Assembly: GCA_900317365.1 (NCBI GenBank)
Contig: ONGM01000137.1
Location: 1-50,441, forward strand
Origin: an uncultured Planctomycetota bacterium
Lineage (GTDB): Bacteria > Planctomycetota > Planctomycetia > Pirellulales > Thermoguttaceae
Reading direction: 5' to 3'
Length of the DNA: 50,441 bases
The notes under the pieces are model-generated. The model made no database searches, was not told the origin of the DNA, and saw nothing but the letters and a program-made list of their open reading frames with translations. The position numbers and the translations under genes are program-made. How positions within the stretch are numbered: the first letter of the stretch is position 1; every line of letters starts with the position of its first letter. This document shows positions 15,542-24,354 of the stretch, one piece after another.

Positions 15542-16678
15542 CTACAGGCTCGCCGTTTCGCCGCCGTTAATCGATCCCATCGCGCCCCAAACGCCGTAAG
15601 GACTCCGACCGGTAGTAACTTGCGCGGCCGAGAGATCGCCGGTGTTCACCGTGTCGGAAACGAACGTAACGGAGCCGTCGACGCGCAAAACGTTCACGCC
15701 GCCGCTATGATAGCTCGTCGGAGCGAAACTGCCCCATTCGTTACTATTGTAGGACCCTGCGACGCACGACACGGAGTTCGGCGGCAGCGTGCAAGTAAAC
15801 CACGCGTCCGCCGCGCGTCCGTTCGACCAAATGCGTCCGCGCCATAACGCCGAGCAAGGATTCTTAACGGTCGTGCGATCCGCGCCGTACGCGTTGTTCA
15901 GACAGAGTTGCGGACGCGCCTCGCCGTCGTGCGGCTGATACGCCGCGACCGCTCCTTGGCGAATCACGTTCGTGCTCCGCGACGTCGGAACGACTCCTTC
16001 GGAAAGCGAGATCGTATTCGACGTCCCGTCCGTTATCGACGCCATTTTCTTCCACACTTCGCGTTGCCAGAACGCGCGCGGTCCAATATCCGAACGATTC
16101 GTCCATTCCTGATCGGCGCGACGCGCAAACGTCCACATGCCGTCCCCCGCGCTGTAATAGACGTTCGTCGCCGACGAGCCCGTTACCGCTTCGAACGTTC
16201 CCGCCAAACCGTCGGAAGGACAGCACAGCACGCTAATCTTGCGCCCGTACCAATTGTCCCGATTCGCCGCCGCGAGATCCCACGGCGCCCCGTACCCGCT
16301 CGTCAGAGAACGATCCTTCAGAGAATCCGTCGCCCATTTCACGTATTCCGCGTAGAGCGACTGTTGCTCAAAGTATGGAAGAAGAAAAACGATTCCGCCG
16401 TTCAGAGGACAACCGACCGTGCCCTTGTTTTGGTCGAATCCGAGGAAATAGCAACTTCCGGCCGGGAACGTGTCGTTATTCGCGTCCGCATACGTCAGAA
16501 GCGCGAGTCCAAGTTGCTTGAAATTGTTCGTGCATTGCATTCTGCGCGCCGCTTCGCGCGCCGCCTGCACCGCTGGGAGTAATAATCCGATTAAAAGACC
16601 GATGATCGCAATGACGACCAAAAGCTCGACGAGAGTAAAGCCTCTTGCGCCGAGCGACGATTTGAAAGATTTTCCCAT
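15542..16678 (-). CDS. DUF1559 prepilin-like surface protein
   Basis: 378 residues from ATG 16678 (GGAGA 5 nt upstream). The N-terminus is a type IV prepilin signal: GARGFTLVELLVVIAIIGLL, cleaved after the Gly before FTLVE. It is followed by the conserved AVQAAREAARRMQCTNNFKQLGLAL. The DUF1559 domain fills the rest, with ISVLCCPSD, SITDGTSNTISLSEG and the C-terminal H-X9-DG motif in YHSGGVNVLRVDGSV. Planctomycete genomes carry many copies; the proteins are thought to be surface pseudopilins of unknown function. It is first in an operon with the lipoprotein. A strong two-tier hairpin (16777-16822) overlaps its probable promoter. Confidence 0.95.
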   Translation of the reverse strand: MGKSFKSSLGARGFTLVELLVVIAIIGLLIGLLLPAVQAAREAARRMQCTNNFKQLGLALLTYADANNDTFPAGSCYFLGFDQNKGTVGCPLNGGIVFLLPYFEQQSLYAEYVKWATDSLKDRSLTSGYGAPWDLAAANRDNWYGRKISVLCCPSDGLAGTFEAVTGSSATNVYYSAGDGMWTFARRADQEWTNRSDIGPRAFWQREVWKKMASITDGTSNTISLSEGVVPTSRSTNVIRQGAVAAYQPHDGEARPQLCLNNAYGADRTTVKNPCSALWRGRIWSNGRAADAWFTCTLPPNSVSCVAGSYNSNEWGSFAPTSYHSGGVNVLRVDGSVTFVSDTVNTGDLSAAQVTTGRSPYGVWGAMGSINGGETASL

Positions 16679-16759
16679 GGCGCTCTCCTTCGATAAAGAA
16701 TTACAATAATGCGTCAAATCATTTTCGAACGCTCCGTAAGTTGGGACGCTACTGATTGG

Positions 16760-16787
16760 AGAATACAGCGTTCAAATTGAGATTCAA
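16760..16787 (-). promoter_or_regulatory. Probable promoter of the DUF1559 operon
   Basis: Minus-strand TTGAAT (16787-16782), 16-nt spacer, TATTCT (16765-16760). It predicts a leader of about 75 nt. The -35 box lies in the first arm of the large hairpin 16777-16822. Confidence 0.45.
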
Positions 16788-16822
16788 AATCGAATTGAGC
16801 AAAACAATTCGCTTAATCTCAA
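16777..16822. promoter_or_regulatory. Two-tier inverted repeat upstream of DUF1559
   Basis: TTGAGATT (16777-16784) pairs with AATCTCAA (16815-16822), and within it CGAATTG (16791-16797) pairs with CAATTCG (16805-16811). The symmetry and its position on and just upstream of the -35 box fit an operator for a dimeric or tetrameric regulator. Confidence 0.45.
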
Positions 16823-16929
16823 CCGATCGCAAGAGAAATTTTACCGAGTTGAAAAACGAATTGCAAGCAAGTCAAAAAACTTTTCTTCAGATTTCGTAAC
16901 GCATTTAGAAAACAGGGCGCTAGGCGTTC

Positions 16930-16970
16930 AAAAAAGGAAGCGCGACGCGTTGAAAGAACGCGCCGCGCTT
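16930..16970 (-). terminator. Terminator of the Tat-exported oxidoreductase gene
   Basis: Minus-strand stem of 14 bp with one mismatch (AAGCGCGGCGCGTT with AACGCGTCGCGCTT), followed by CCTTTTTT. It lies 39 bp after the stop at 17009. Confidence 0.85.
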
Positions 16971-17008
16971 TTGGGGAATCACGCGGTGGTAAACCGCAAA
17001 TTCAAGAC

Positions 17009-18523
17009 TTATTGTTCGTCAATGAAAGACCAATCGATCTTTTCATAGCCGTTTTGATATTCCGGACGAACGAGTTCGGCGACGCCGGGGGTCTTGAGTT
17101 CGTCAAGGTTGGTAACGCGGAGTTTCTTGGCGTCCCACTTAATGGTTTCGCCGCGTTCGCCGGCTTTCGGAGCGGCCCAAACGGCGAGGTTGCCGAGAAG
17201 GATCGTTTCGGTGAGCGGGCCGGCGAATTTCGGGAAGTTGCTCCAGCAGAGGTCCGGGTTGTTCTCTTTGATCGCGGTAACCCATTCGAGCTTGTTGCGC
17301 GCGTCGAAGTTTCCGGAGTGTTCGTCTTCCGGAGCCTTGCGCCATTCAACGCCGTCGATTTCTTTCAGAGCGGCGCCGCCTTCCGCGCGGAGTTGATAGC
17401 TGTTCGCGTAGTCGTCCGGGCTATAAGCGCAACCCTTGGTTCCGATGATGATCGCGCCGGAATCGGTCGGCTTGTCGATACCGTACTTTTCGAAGATAGC
17501 GGCGTCCGGTTTCGTCTTGGCGTCGAACCAGGTAACTTCGATCGGCCCGCGGCTTTCGGTTTCCGGGAATTGGAACCAGATCTTGCTCCAAGCGGGGAAG
17601 GAGTCGAAATCGTGTCCGGAGGATTCGGCGACGACTTCGGTGGGGAACTTGAGGTCGGCGGCGCCGTACGGCATATTCGCGGTATGGCAAGCCATGTCGC
17701 CGAGCGAACCGGAACCGAAGTCCCACCAACCGCGCCATTGGAAGTCGTGATAGATGCCGGGCCAGAATTCGCGTTTCGGAGCGACGCCAAGCCAAGAGTC
17801 CCAATCGAGTTTAGCGAGCGCGTCGGCGACTTGCTTTTTCTTTTCTTCGATGAGGTCGTTTTGGACTTCTTCGTCTTCTTCTTCCTTCTTCGTCTTGGCG
17901 ATGAACTTGTCCATGGTCTCGGCGCGATCGGGACCTTGCGCCCAAATCGGACGGTTCGTCCAGATATGAACGGCGACGATTTCGCCGATGACGCCCGCCT
18001 TGACTTGCGCTACGCAACGACGCATGGCGTCGAGGGAGCTACCCTGGTTGCCCATTTGCGTGCAGACGCCGTACTTCGCGGCGAGGTAACCGAGGTAACG
18101 AGCTTCGCCGATCGAACGCGTGAGCGGCTTCTGCGTGTACGCGTGTTTGCCGGCTTTGAGCGCGGTCGCCGTGATGATCGCGTGCATATGGTCCGGCGTG
18201 CTCACGGTAACGGCGTCAATCTTGTCCATATTGTCGGCGAAGAGTTGACGATAGTCGGTGTAGCACTTCGAAGCGTCGAGCTTGAACTGCTTAGCTTTGC
18301 CGGCGAGCGTATTGCGGTCGACGTCGCAGATCGCGACGACGTTGCCGTAGAGCGCCGCTTGATCGATATCGCTCGAGCCTTTGCCGCCGACGCCGATACC
18401 GGCGATGGCAAGACCTTGGAGAGCGGACGCGCGCGCGATTTTCGGGGTCGCGCCAGCGGAAACCATGAAACCGGCGCCGGCGACGGTCGCCGTCTTGAGG
18501 AAGTCACGACGTGAAGTTTGCAT
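17009..18523 (-). CDS. Tat-exported Gfo/Idh/MocA oxidoreductase
   Basis: 504 residues. The N-terminus has a twin-arginine signal (SRRDFLKTATVAGAGFMVSAGA). Next is a Rossmann fold with GIGVGGKGSSD and AICDVD, then the Gfo/Idh/MocA motif TQKPLTRS (the family's EKP, here QKP). The C-terminal domain contains the planctomycete signature WRGWWDFGSGSLGDMACH. Export in a folded state fits a protein carrying a bound NAD(P) cofactor. An acidic/basic coiled insert (KKEEEDEEVQNDLIEEKKK, about residues 215-234) is unusual. These proteins occur in large numbers in planctomycetes and probably act on sugars or sugar derivatives; the substrate is unknown. The SD (CAGGAG) is about 11 nt upstream. Confidence 0.92.
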   Translation of the reverse strand: MQTSRRDFLKTATVAGAGFMVSAGATPKIARASALQGLAIAGIGVGGKGSSDIDQAALYGNVVAICDVDRNTLAGKAKQFKLDASKCYTDYRQLFADNMDKIDAVTVSTPDHMHAIITATALKAGKHAYTQKPLTRSIGEARYLGYLAAKYGVCTQMGNQGSSLDAMRRCVAQVKAGVIGEIVAVHIWTNRPIWAQGPDRAETMDKFIAKTKKEEEDEEVQNDLIEEKKKQVADALAKLDWDSWLGVAPKREFWPGIYHDFQWRGWWDFGSGSLGDMACHTANMPYGAADLKFPTEVVAESSGHDFDSFPAWSKIWFQFPETESRGPIEVTWFDAKTKPDAAIFEKYGIDKPTDSGAIIIGTKGCAYSPDDYANSYQLRAEGGAALKEIDGVEWRKAPEDEHSGNFDARNKLEWVTAIKENNPDLCWSNFPKFAGPLTETILLGNLAVWAAPKAGERGETIKWDAKKLRVTNLDELKTPGVAELVRPEYQNGYEKIDWSFIDEQ

Positions 18524-18665
18524 AATAACGATGCTCCTGTTATCTACGTTACGCCGAACGCTGCGCCGCAGTCGGCGTAACGTCGCGTTCTTTCATAAAG
18601 GATCCGGGACGCTTCCGCGCCGCTTGCGCGTTTTACCGAGACGTCCGCGTTGAATTTCTGCGGTC

Positions 18666-18688
18666 ATTATAACGAAACACAATGTTTC
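18666..18688 (-). promoter_or_regulatory. -10 element and inverted repeat upstream of the Tat oxidoreductase
   Basis: Minus-strand TATAAT (18671-18666) is followed upstream by the perfect inverted repeat GAAACA-caa-TGTTTC (18674-18688). No good -35 box is seen, which fits an activator-dependent or repressed promoter. Confidence 0.4.
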
Positions 18689-18786
18689 TTTCTAGTCGCA
18701 ACTGTGAAAAAAACGAAATTTTTCTTATTTTACATTAAAGAACGTGCCTTTCGTCTCAGCTTTTTGCCAAAAAACGGCGGTAAAGG

Positions 18787-18814
18787 TTGAACGAAACGCG
18801 CCGTCGCGTATACT
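18787..18814 (+). promoter_or_regulatory. Promoter of the GH10-like gene
   Basis: TTGAAC (18787-18792), 16-nt spacer, TATACT (18809-18814). It predicts a leader of about 85 nt before the ATG at 18906. Confidence 0.55.
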
Positions 18815-18905
18815 TTTTAATAGAGAGCGCGCGACGAGAATGCGCGACGTCGCGATCCGTCGTTCCGATTTAGATCGAGTTCCTCGTGTCCGTTAGAGAA
18901 ACCAA

Positions 18906-20735
18906 ATGGGTCAGTTCCGTTTTATATATCCCAAAAACATGATTGGCGTCGCCGCCGCGCGCGCCGCGTTTATCACCGGTCGCGGAGCTCGACCTCAGAC
19001 GTCGCGAGTTGAACTTAAAGAGTACGACGAAAAACGAAACTTACTCACCGTCGAGACCGCCGCGCCCCCGGAAGCCGGACGCCTCTACCTTCCAATCTTC
19101 GACAAGCGCGACCGATTCTTTTACGCGTCCACGGAACCGCTTCCGTCCGATCCGGAACATGAAGTGCCTCCGGAATACGCCAAGGATCCCAAACCGCTCT
19201 TCTTGGAATTATGTCGCGGTCAGCTTTCGCGCGTCATGCGCAACTGGTTCGATTGGCGCCATTATTACAAATTGTCGACTCCGAAGAAATTGCGCGATTC
19301 GATCGTCAACGCGAAACGCCGCTTCGCACTGCTCGTAACCGGCGATCGCGACGCGTCGGACTACGACGATCGATGTTTTAAACTCTTTAACGACCTTTGC
19401 GACATAAGTCGCGCGCTCAGCGAAGAGTATATCAAACGAACGCTCGAAGCGCGTCGAAACGACTCCCGACAGAGCGACACGCGATTCGGATTTTCCGCGC
19501 GCTCCGGCGACGAATGGACGGCGCCGTTCGACTCGCAATTCGAAGAGCGCACGACCTTTCGACGACGACCGCGACTCGCGCCCGTTTTTCAAACGATTAA
19601 CCCGCGCTTCCAGTGGAACGAAATCGAACGTTACGCCGGTTCGTACGATTGGGACCCGGTCGATCGAATCATGCGCGAAGCCGTTAAGCGACGCATGGAC
19701 GCGACGGTCGGACCGCTGTTGCGTTGGGACTCGGACGTTCCCGCGCGATTCTACGGCAGAATCATATCGCTAGAGGAATTCGCGGAAGCGTTTAAAAGCT
19801 ACGTGCTCGCGACAGTCGATCATTTCGGAAATTCGGCGAGACGCTGGATCGTTGCGACGAACGCCGAGTGCGACTCCCCCGAATTTCCGCTCGCGTTTCG
19901 CGTTCAGCTCGCCGTGAGCGCCTCCGTTTGGATCCGCGACCGCAATCCGCGCGCAGAAACGTTTCTCGGATTTGAAAACGCGTTCGGAGACGCGACTCGA
20001 TACGGTCGCAAACTCGGCGCGACGCCGTACGAACTCGCCGTCAATTGCGTGCGCGCGGCGCGGCGGCCTTTCAACGGTTTCTACTTGGAAACGAATCTCG
20101 GACTCGGGCCAGACTCGACCGCGCCTCGCGACGCCATGGAAACGTACCAACACTTCGAAAAATGGTCGCGACTTCGTACCCCGCTCTCGCTCGGGTTCTC
20201 ATGTCCAAGCGCTCCGTCCGTCGCTCCGCCCTCGTCTTCCGATCAAACGCATATTGACAACGACAACGTTAAAAACGCGGAATACAAAGAGAACTGCTGG
20301 AACGATAAAATTCAGCAGGAAACGACGCGCGAATTCGTTTCGCTCGCGCTCTCGCAACGCCGCGTCGACGAAATTATATGGACGAAATTCCTCGACGAAA
20401 CGCCGAATCGCTACGGCGATTACGCGCGCGCGTTCGATCAAATCAACGTCGAAGTTGAGAATCGTTTCAAGGAGTCGAACCCGCCGATGGTTCTCACGGA
20501 CGACGAAGACCCCATCTACACGATGAGCGACGAAGAAGACAGCCAACAATTAGACTTTGACGAATCGGGTTCAACGTCGGCGTCCGCGTCGGCGTCCGTC
20601 GAGCTGGGATTGAATACCGAAGACTCGCCGGAAATCAAATTTGCGCCGACCTCGGGTCTTTTTACGCTCAAACAAAAACCGAAGCCGACGCTCGCAAAAC
20701 TCGCGGCGATCCGCAACGCGTTTCTCGAAAATTAA
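18906..20735 (+). CDS. GH10-like barrel protein without an obvious nucleophile
   Basis: 609 residues, no signal peptide. Residues 1-215 form an N-terminal domain (MGQFRFIYPK, GRLYLPIFDKRDRFFYAS, LFLELCRGQLSRVMRNWFDW). From about residue 225 the sequence resembles the GH10 xylanase barrel: FQTINPRFQWNEIERYAGSY, then MDATVGPLLRWDSDVPARFYG, matching the family's ENEMKWE and HTLVWH region. RWIVATNAECD occupies the place of the acid/base strand, but the strand that should carry the nucleophile (PLSLGFSCPS) has no Glu. The C-terminus is acidic and Ser-rich (SASASASVE). I recall a similar planctomycete family annotated as GH10-like; the resemblance is by eye. A carbohydrate-binding or altered-activity role is inferred. 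It is followed closely by the GspK-like gene. Confidence 0.7.
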   Translation: MGQFRFIYPKNMIGVAAARAAFITGRGARPQTSRVELKEYDEKRNLLTVETAAPPEAGRLYLPIFDKRDRFFYASTEPLPSDPEHEVPPEYAKDPKPLFLELCRGQLSRVMRNWFDWRHYYKLSTPKKLRDSIVNAKRRFALLVTGDRDASDYDDRCFKLFNDLCDISRALSEEYIKRTLEARRNDSRQSDTRFGFSARSGDEWTAPFDSQFEERTTFRRRPRLAPVFQTINPRFQWNEIERYAGSYDWDPVDRIMREAVKRRMDATVGPLLRWDSDVPARFYGRIISLEEFAEAFKSYVLATVDHFGNSARRWIVATNAECDSPEFPLAFRVQLAVSASVWIRDRNPRAETFLGFENAFGDATRYGRKLGATPYELAVNCVRAARRPFNGFYLETNLGLGPDSTAPRDAMETYQHFEKWSRLRTPLSLGFSCPSAPSVAPPSSSDQTHIDNDNVKNAEYKENCWNDKIQQETTREFVSLALSQRRVDEIIWTKFLDETPNRYGDYARAFDQINVEVENRFKESNPPMVLTDDEDPIYTMSDEEDSQQLDFDESGSTSASASASVELGLNTEDSPEIKFAPTSGLFTLKQKPKPTLAKLAAIRNAFLEN

Positions 20736-20796
20736 GCGCGAGACGCTAAGCGCAAAAAACGTCGACGCCGCCTCGACTCTGGGACACGTGAAAATC

Positions 20797-23373
20797 ATGC
20801 GCGCTACGAATAGAAGTATACGCTCGCGGCGTTTGTTGCGCAATGCGCGACGCGGCGTTATGTTGCTCATTGTGACCCTCGTGCTCACGACGCTCGCGCT
20901 CAGCGGCGCCGCGCTCTTGACTCTCATGAAGACGGAAAACGAAGCGACCTCCACGCGAGGGCGCGAATCCCTCGTCAAAGGCGTCGATCGTTCCGCCGTC
21001 GTCTTCTTAATCGCGACCTTACAATCGACGCAACAAGAGCGCGAACAGATGGGCGGTCTCTACGACAACGCCCAATATTTCTGCGGGTCGCAACTGCTTT
21101 CAATGGACGAAGGGGGCGCCGACACGTCGCGATTCACCGTGCTTTCGCCGAAAATCACCGATTCGGAAATTGAAGGCGTCAGGTACGGACTCGTCGACGA
21201 ATCGACGCGTCTCAATCTTGAAGCGGTTTTGCAATGGGATCGCGAAAGCCCCGGCGCCGGTCGTCAGGCGCTCATGAAGTTGCCCGGAATGACGCAAATC
21301 GCGGCGGACTCCATTCTCGACTGGATCGACCCGGACGAATCGCAGCGGCAATTCGGCGCGGAGGCGCGCTACTACTCCGATCGCAAACTTCCGTACAGTC
21401 CGCGCAACGCGACGCCGGTCTTTCTCGAAGAACTTCTGCTCGCGCGCGGCGTAACGCGTTCGCAACTTTACGGGACCGACGAGAATTTCACGTACAACGT
21501 CGACAAGATCAAGAGTTCGAACGCGTCGAACGCGCTCGGAGGGTCGCTTCTTTCGGCGCCGACCGAGTCCGCGAACGTCGGCGGCGTCTCGGTTCCGTGG
21601 AAGGAACTCGTCACCGTATTTAGCGCGGAAAAAGACGTCGATCCGACCGGCGCGGCGCGCGTCGATCTCAACGTCGACAATTTGGAATTTCTGTACCAAG
21701 AGCTCGCGTCGCGCGTCGGAGAAGACGTGGCGAAATTCGCCGTGCTCTATCGCCAGTACGGCGCGGCGAACGCAACGTCGGAAGGCGGCGCAACCGGCGG
21801 CTCGAGCGCGCGCGGACGCGGGAGAACGTCCGGATACGCGGGAAATCAAGGCGGAACCGGTCGCGGCGGCGCGCAAAGGAACGCGGGAGGACGTTCGGGG
21901 TACTTCGCGTCCGCGCCCAACGATTCGAACAACGACGACGGCGCGACGCCCGGAAATCTCGCCCAGGCGACGATCGACTACTCGACGCCGGCGACGGTCG
22001 CGTTCGACTCGCCCCTCGATCTTGTCGGCGCGCGCGTGGTCGTCAACGGAGTCGCGTACAATTCGCCGATTCCGGATTCCCGATCGAGCGACGCGGCGGA
22101 AAAACTCTTTAAACTTCTCGACTACTGCTCGACGAACGCGTCGACGACGATCGTCGGTCGCGTCAACGTGAACGGCGCTCCGCGCGCGGTTCTTTCCGCG
22201 TTGCCCGGTCTCGCGCCGTCCGACGTCGAACGGATCATGCAACGTCGTCCGGATATGTCGAAGTCGCTTCCGGCGGATTTTCGACACGCGTCGTGGCTTT
22301 ATACGAAAGGGCTTGTGAGCCTCGCGCAAATGAAGACGCTCTACAACAAGACGACGGCGCGCGGGGACGTCTATCGCGGTCAGATCGTCGGGTTCCTAGA
22401 GCGTTCGGACGAGACGTCTCGTGCGGAGGTCGTCGTGGACGGTTCGACGGAACCGCCGCGTCAGGTCTTTTATAAGGATTTGACAACGTTAGGCAAAGGC
22501 TTTTCGGACGTGGTTCTTCTCGGCGGCGCGTCCGTCGGGTCGGAATCGACGCTCAGCGACGGAACCGTCGACTGGGACGCGACGACGAGCGTCTTTGAAA
22601 TCGAGAACGGCGAGCGATCCGGCTATTTGAATCAAGGCGGCGACGGGTCGTCGCAACTCTCCGACCCGTTCGCGGCGGTCGAGGCGGCGACAGGCGGCGC
22701 GGCGTCCGGAAACGCGGCGAACGATTTGCTCGGCGCCGGGCTCGGCTCCGGGTTAGACGCCGGGCTAGGCGGAACGCAGGGCTCGACGTCGGAGCAGACA
22801 TTGGGCGCTTCTCCGTCGTCGGACGCCGGGCTAGGCTTAGGCGGGCTTGACGCAGGCGGCGTCGCCTCGGGAATGAATTTAGGCGGCGCGCCGTCGGAGA
22901 GCGCGCAACAACCTTCGGCGTCGACCCCACAATCGCGTCGCGAGCGAATGTTAGACGCGTTGCGCTCGACGCGCGAGGAACGGCGCGCGCGCAATCAGGG
23001 CGCGCTCGGCGCGACGCCTGCGTCAGGGGAAAGCGAAAACGTCGGCGTGGAGTCGGGAGTCGCCGCTCAATTGCCAGGCGCGCAACCGTCCGCCGCTCCC
23101 GCTGGTGGGTCAGGAAGGCGCGGTGGAAACTCAGGGAGCAACTTAGGAGTCGGCGCGCCGGAAGGCGGGAACAATGGCGGGAACAATGGCGGGAACGCGG
23201 GTAGGAACTCCGGGGACGCGGGGGGAACCGTCGGCGGCGGTCGCGGCGGACGTAGCGGTCGAGGCGGGTCGAACGCGGAGGCTTCGCCGAACGCAAACGC
23301 GAACGGCGAGGATTCCGATCAAACGGCGCGCGCGCTCAACGCCCTTCGAGGCGCTCGAGGAAATAGAGATTAG
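20797..23373 (+). CDS. GspK-like type II secretion pseudopilin with long Gly/Asn-rich tail
   Basis: 858 residues from ATG 20797; the frame opens upstream inside the previous gene, and a GTG at 20788 is an alternative. The N-terminus is prepilin-like (RNARRGVMLLIVTLVLTTLA), with cleavage expected after Gly. The GspK signature follows: LNLEAVLQW, LMKLPGMTQIAADSILDWID, then PDESQRQFGAEARYY and FLEELLLARGVT. A second helix-hairpin-like part (GRVNVNGAPRAVLSALPGL) appears near residue 470. GspK caps the pseudopilus tip of type II secretion systems. Two low-complexity inserts are odd: about residues 330-380 and the last 230 residues (GGNNGGNNGG, GRGGRSGRGG). Normal GspK proteins are about 300-400 residues. 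No other T2SS gene is in the window. Confidence 0.82.
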   Translation: MRATNRSIRSRRLLRNARRGVMLLIVTLVLTTLALSGAALLTLMKTENEATSTRGRESLVKGVDRSAVVFLIATLQSTQQEREQMGGLYDNAQYFCGSQLLSMDEGGADTSRFTVLSPKITDSEIEGVRYGLVDESTRLNLEAVLQWDRESPGAGRQALMKLPGMTQIAADSILDWIDPDESQRQFGAEARYYSDRKLPYSPRNATPVFLEELLLARGVTRSQLYGTDENFTYNVDKIKSSNASNALGGSLLSAPTESANVGGVSVPWKELVTVFSAEKDVDPTGAARVDLNVDNLEFLYQELASRVGEDVAKFAVLYRQYGAANATSEGGATGGSSARGRGRTSGYAGNQGGTGRGGAQRNAGGRSGYFASAPNDSNNDDGATPGNLAQATIDYSTPATVAFDSPLDLVGARVVVNGVAYNSPIPDSRSSDAAEKLFKLLDYCSTNASTTIVGRVNVNGAPRAVLSALPGLAPSDVERIMQRRPDMSKSLPADFRHASWLYTKGLVSLAQMKTLYNKTTARGDVYRGQIVGFLERSDETSRAEVVVDGSTEPPRQVFYKDLTTLGKGFSDVVLLGGASVGSESTLSDGTVDWDATTSVFEIENGERSGYLNQGGDGSSQLSDPFAAVEAATGGAASGNAANDLLGAGLGSGLDAGLGGTQGSTSEQTLGASPSSDAGLGLGGLDAGGVASGMNLGGAPSESAQQPSASTPQSRRERMLDALRSTREERRARNQGALGATPASGESENVGVESGVAAQLPGAQPSAAPAGGSGRRGGNSGSNLGVGAPEGGNNGGNNGGNAGRNSGDAGGTVGGGRGGRSGRGGSNAEASPNANANGEDSDQTARALNALRGARGNRD

Positions 23374-23428
23374 CGAACGAACTGCGACGCGGACGAAAAA
23401 CAAATACGTTACGCGAGGAGTCGCGTCG

Positions 23429-24154
23429 GTGGAAAAGTTGATTAAGGAGCTAAAGAGGAAAATTTCCGCGCTGAATAAAGCTAGCGGAAATCAGTATGAC
23501 CTCAGCGATCGCGTTTTAGACAGTTTGTATTCAGTTTATCCGTTCAATAAGTTCGAGTACGTTATCAGCCATCTGATAGGAACGAATACGATAACGTTAA
23601 GACAATACTTGGATATTCGCAATCGATACTTAGAACGCAATAAGTATCTCTACGTCTTCGAAATCACAGCGCCGCGAAACTTTGGTGAATTGTGGGCGCA
23701 ACGTCATCTTAACGAGGTTGTTCCTGAATTACAACGTCCGTCGACGTCTTACGATCCTGACTACACAGGACAATACGACTTCTGGTATCAAGGCGTCAGA
23801 ATAGAAGTCAAAGCGTCTCGCGCCGTTCGCCGCAAAAGCGGAGACACGTTGATAATCAAAGCGCTTTCAAGCGATTCAAAATACGGCTTTGATATGAATT
23901 TTCAGCAACTCAAGCCCTCGTGTTGCGACGTGTTTGTCTGGATAGCCGTATGGCGCGACGTTATTCGCTATTGGGTTCTCTCAAGCGAGGAAGTTGAGAA
24001 TAATCGACACTATTCTCACGGACAGCGCCGCGGAAACGTCGGGGAAGGACAGCTTTGGCTTAAAGAAACCAATATCGCCGAATTTGCCGAATACGAAGTC
24101 GGAGTTCGCGACATTCTTGCTAAAATAATCGAAAAGAGCGGGATTCACAAATAG
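23429..24154 (+). CDS. Orphan PD-(D/E)XK endonuclease-like protein (type II restriction type)
   Basis: 241 residues from GTG 23429, fixed by GAGGAG 8 nt upstream; the frame extends upstream into the GspK-like gene and that part is a shadow. The catalytic core is visible as D117-x8-E126-x-K128 in YDFWYQGVRIEVKAS, a PD-(D/E)XK pattern, with E78 in VFEITAPRNFGELW as a possible further acidic residue. Conserved-looking blocks ALSSDSKYGFDMNFQQLKPSCCDVF and RGNVGEGQLWL suggest a type II restriction endonuclease family. No methyltransferase is adjacent, which is unusual because an active enzyme would endanger the host. The DNA is visibly richer in A+T than its neighbours, a sign of recent transfer. 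The recognition site cannot be predicted. Confidence 0.78.
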   Translation: MEKLIKELKRKISALNKASGNQYDLSDRVLDSLYSVYPFNKFEYVISHLIGTNTITLRQYLDIRNRYLERNKYLYVFEITAPRNFGELWAQRHLNEVVPELQRPSTSYDPDYTGQYDFWYQGVRIEVKASRAVRRKSGDTLIIKALSSDSKYGFDMNFQQLKPSCCDVFVWIAVWRDVIRYWVLSSEEVENNRHYSHGQRRGNVGEGQLWLKETNIAEFAEYEVGVRDILAKIIEKSGIHK

Positions 24155-24247
24155 GCGTCGACGATCGCGTTGATCCGCGTTTCAAGCGATCGTTCACCAT
24201 CGTCTATTTTGAGAACCTAACGTCGATTTTGATCTGGGGATCTGAAA

Positions 24248-24316
24248 TCTTACGACGCCGTAAGAATAAACACATTCTCTCCGCGCGCCAGAGAAGCGCT
24301 CGTCTTCCTGGCGCGC
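24248..24316. other. Two hairpins between convergent genes
   Basis: TCTTACG-acgc-CGTAAGA (24248-24265) is a perfect 7-bp stem. GCGCGCCAG (24283-24291) pairs with CTGGCGCGC (24308-24316), extended inside by GAAG/CTTC. They lie between the ends of the endonuclease and corrinoid-protein genes and may mark transcript ends, although neither has a T-run. Confidence 0.4.
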
Positions 24317-24354
24317 ATCGTTGAAATCGGTCGCCTAGATTGAGCCGACGTCGG

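Larger units (their letters stand above)
16679..17008. other. Intergenic region between DUF1559 and the Tat oxidoreductase gene
   Basis: 330 bp, AT-rich. It contains the DUF1559 promoter, the two-tier inverted repeat and, at its far end, the oxidoreductase terminator. No gene was recognised. Confidence 0.55.
18524..18905. other. Intergenic region between divergent oxidoreductase and GH10-like genes
   Basis: 382 bp, AT-rich in the middle. It holds promoter elements for both directions, listed separately, and nothing else recognised. Confidence 0.55.

Noticed and set aside
17012..18514. 500-codon rightward frame opposite the Tat oxidoreductase
   Set aside because: Antisense shadow; the leftward frame has a Tat signal, Rossmann fold and terminator.
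24155..24354. Attachment site or insertion edge next to the orphan endonuclease
   Set aside because: Only hairpins were found; no direct repeats flanking 23429-24154, integrase or tRNA gene were visible.
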